Of a stretch of DNA of 64,000 bases, positions 63,410 to 64,000 are shown piece after piece. Within the stretch, counting starts at the first letter, position 1; each line of letters begins with the position of its first letter. The DNA is from Kribbella qitaiheensis (GTDB lineage Bacteria > Actinomycetota > Actinomycetes > Propionibacteriales > Kribbellaceae): the NCBI RefSeq assembly GCF_014217565.1, contig NZ_CP043661.1, positions 3,472,001 through 3,536,000 on the forward strand, read 5' to 3'. A program made the translations under genes and the position numbers. The notes under the pieces were generated by a model. It searched no databases. It saw only the letters and a program-made list of their open reading frames with translations, and was not told the origin of the DNA.

Positions 63410-64000
63410 GACTGCTCCTGCTTCTTCAGGATCTTTGCGATCGCGTCGAGCTCGTCGCCGAGGCCACGCTCCGGCCCCCGGTCGAGCCCGGCGACCTCGA
63501 CAACGGTACGCCCGTCCTCGGTCCGGACCCGCACCCAGGTACGCCGCGGGTGGATGAACAGGGATCCCATCACGCCGAGGATCATCAGCAGGATCCCGGC
63601 CAGCGCGAGGTTCAGGCCAGGGGTGTGGCTGATCTGCAGCTTCACCCACTGGTCGTAGGAATCGAACGTGAGCGATCCCCTGCCATCGGGCAGCGTGATG
63701 CTCTGCCCCGGCGCGAGCTGGAACCGCAGCTTGTCGCCCTTGCCGTTGTCGAACTGGGTGAGTTTGGACTTGTCCAGCTGGTAGACCGACTCCGGCTTGC
63801 CCGATTCGACCCCCGGCCGCCCGTAGTACGCCGTCATCACCAGCGCGGGGTTGAGCGCGTCGGGGAACATCGAGACCGGCCCGCGCTGGTCGATCACCGC
63901 GGTCGGCAGGAAGAACCCCTCGAAGCCCAGTTGCTCGGGTCGCGCGTCGGGTGCCTTCACCACGCCGAAGGACGAGAAGTTGGCGTCCTGCGGCAGGAAC
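63406..64000 (-). CDS. resB: Cytochrome c biogenesis protein ResB, 5' end beyond window
   Basis: The C-terminal 197 residues of a ResB/Ccs1-type protein; the N-terminal part lies beyond the right edge. The visible portion has the extracytoplasmic beta-rich domain (SFGVVKAPDARPEQLGFEGFFLPTA, LRFQLAPGQSITLPDG, FDSYDQWVKLQISHTPG) and the last transmembrane helix (LNLALAGILLMILGVMGSLFIHPRR). It works with CcsB in system II haem attachment, and the two genes overlap by four bases. Confidence 0.88.
   Translation of the reverse strand, partial: FLPQDANFSSFGVVKAPDARPEQLGFEGFFLPTAVIDQRGPVSMFPDALNPALVMTAYYGRPGVESGKPESVYQLDKSKLTQFDNGKGDKLRFQLAPGQSITLPDGRGSLTFDSYDQWVKLQISHTPGLNLALAGILLMILGVMGSLFIHPRRTWVRVRTEDGRTVVEVAGLDRGPERGLGDELDAIAKILKKQEQS

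Overview
The window is a stretch of high-GC actinobacterial chromosome. Overlapping start/stop codons, GTG starts, menaquinone genes (no ubiquinone genes), a full 14-subunit complex I operon and an MptB-type GT-C mannosyltransferase all fit Actinomycetota. From remembered protein resemblance it looks like Propionibacteriales (Kribbella/Nocardioides-like); that placement is an inference, not something I could check. I saw no rRNA, tRNA or CRISPR array.

Layout. 1-3.1 kb: a secreted zinc D-Ala-D-Ala carboxypeptidase, a TRM11-like methyltransferase and a sugar-phosphate isomerase-like protein. 3.4-4.6 kb: an Rrf2 regulator and a cupin gene that share an operator-like motif. 4.6-23.5 kb (minus strand): menG, menJ, nuoA-N and a polyprenyl diphosphate synthase, which together would make the quinone and the NADH dehydrogenase that uses it. 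23.7-33 kb: menF, a metallo-beta-lactamase-fold hydrolase, an ABC-2 transporter with a DesK/DesR-like two-component pair, a serine hydrolase, two tandem GNAT proteins and a PadR regulator. 33.2-43.0 kb: a drug-exporter-type ABC gene pair whose ATPase gene is split at its Walker A codons by an integrative element of about 8.06 kb with lower GC. 43.1-51.1 kb: an MptB-like mannosyltransferase, an Abi remnant, a candidate sRNA, the menD-menC-menE cluster with menA, and a cysteine desulfhydrase-like enzyme. 51.2-57 kb: peptidases, a GNAT protein, an IS630-type element, a decayed reductase gene, a nucleotidyltransferase-like protein and a methyltransferase. 57-64 kb: an orphan mraY, a TetR/MFS efflux pair with a clear palindromic operator, two secreted proteins of unknown function, and ccsB/resB for cytochrome c maturation.

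Most of the resident genes serve one theme: building menaquinone (menF, D, C, E, A, G, J plus the chain-length synthase), reducing it (nuoA-N) and maturing cytochrome c (ccsB, resB).

The integrative element carries a large serine integrase, an FtsK/TraB-type translocase, an Xre-TPR regulator, several very small genes and a non-coding region rich in perfect inverted repeats. It also carries two adjacent paralogues that look like serine-recombinase catalytic domains without the catalytic serine. I see no replication initiator. Precise excision would rebuild the ATPase gene.

Three complex I genes (nuoM, nuoG, nuoF) and the IS630 transposase each have a single-base frameshift. In all four the extra base lies in a GGCC tetranucleotide (GGCCC or GGGCC), which points more to systematic sequencing error than to decay.
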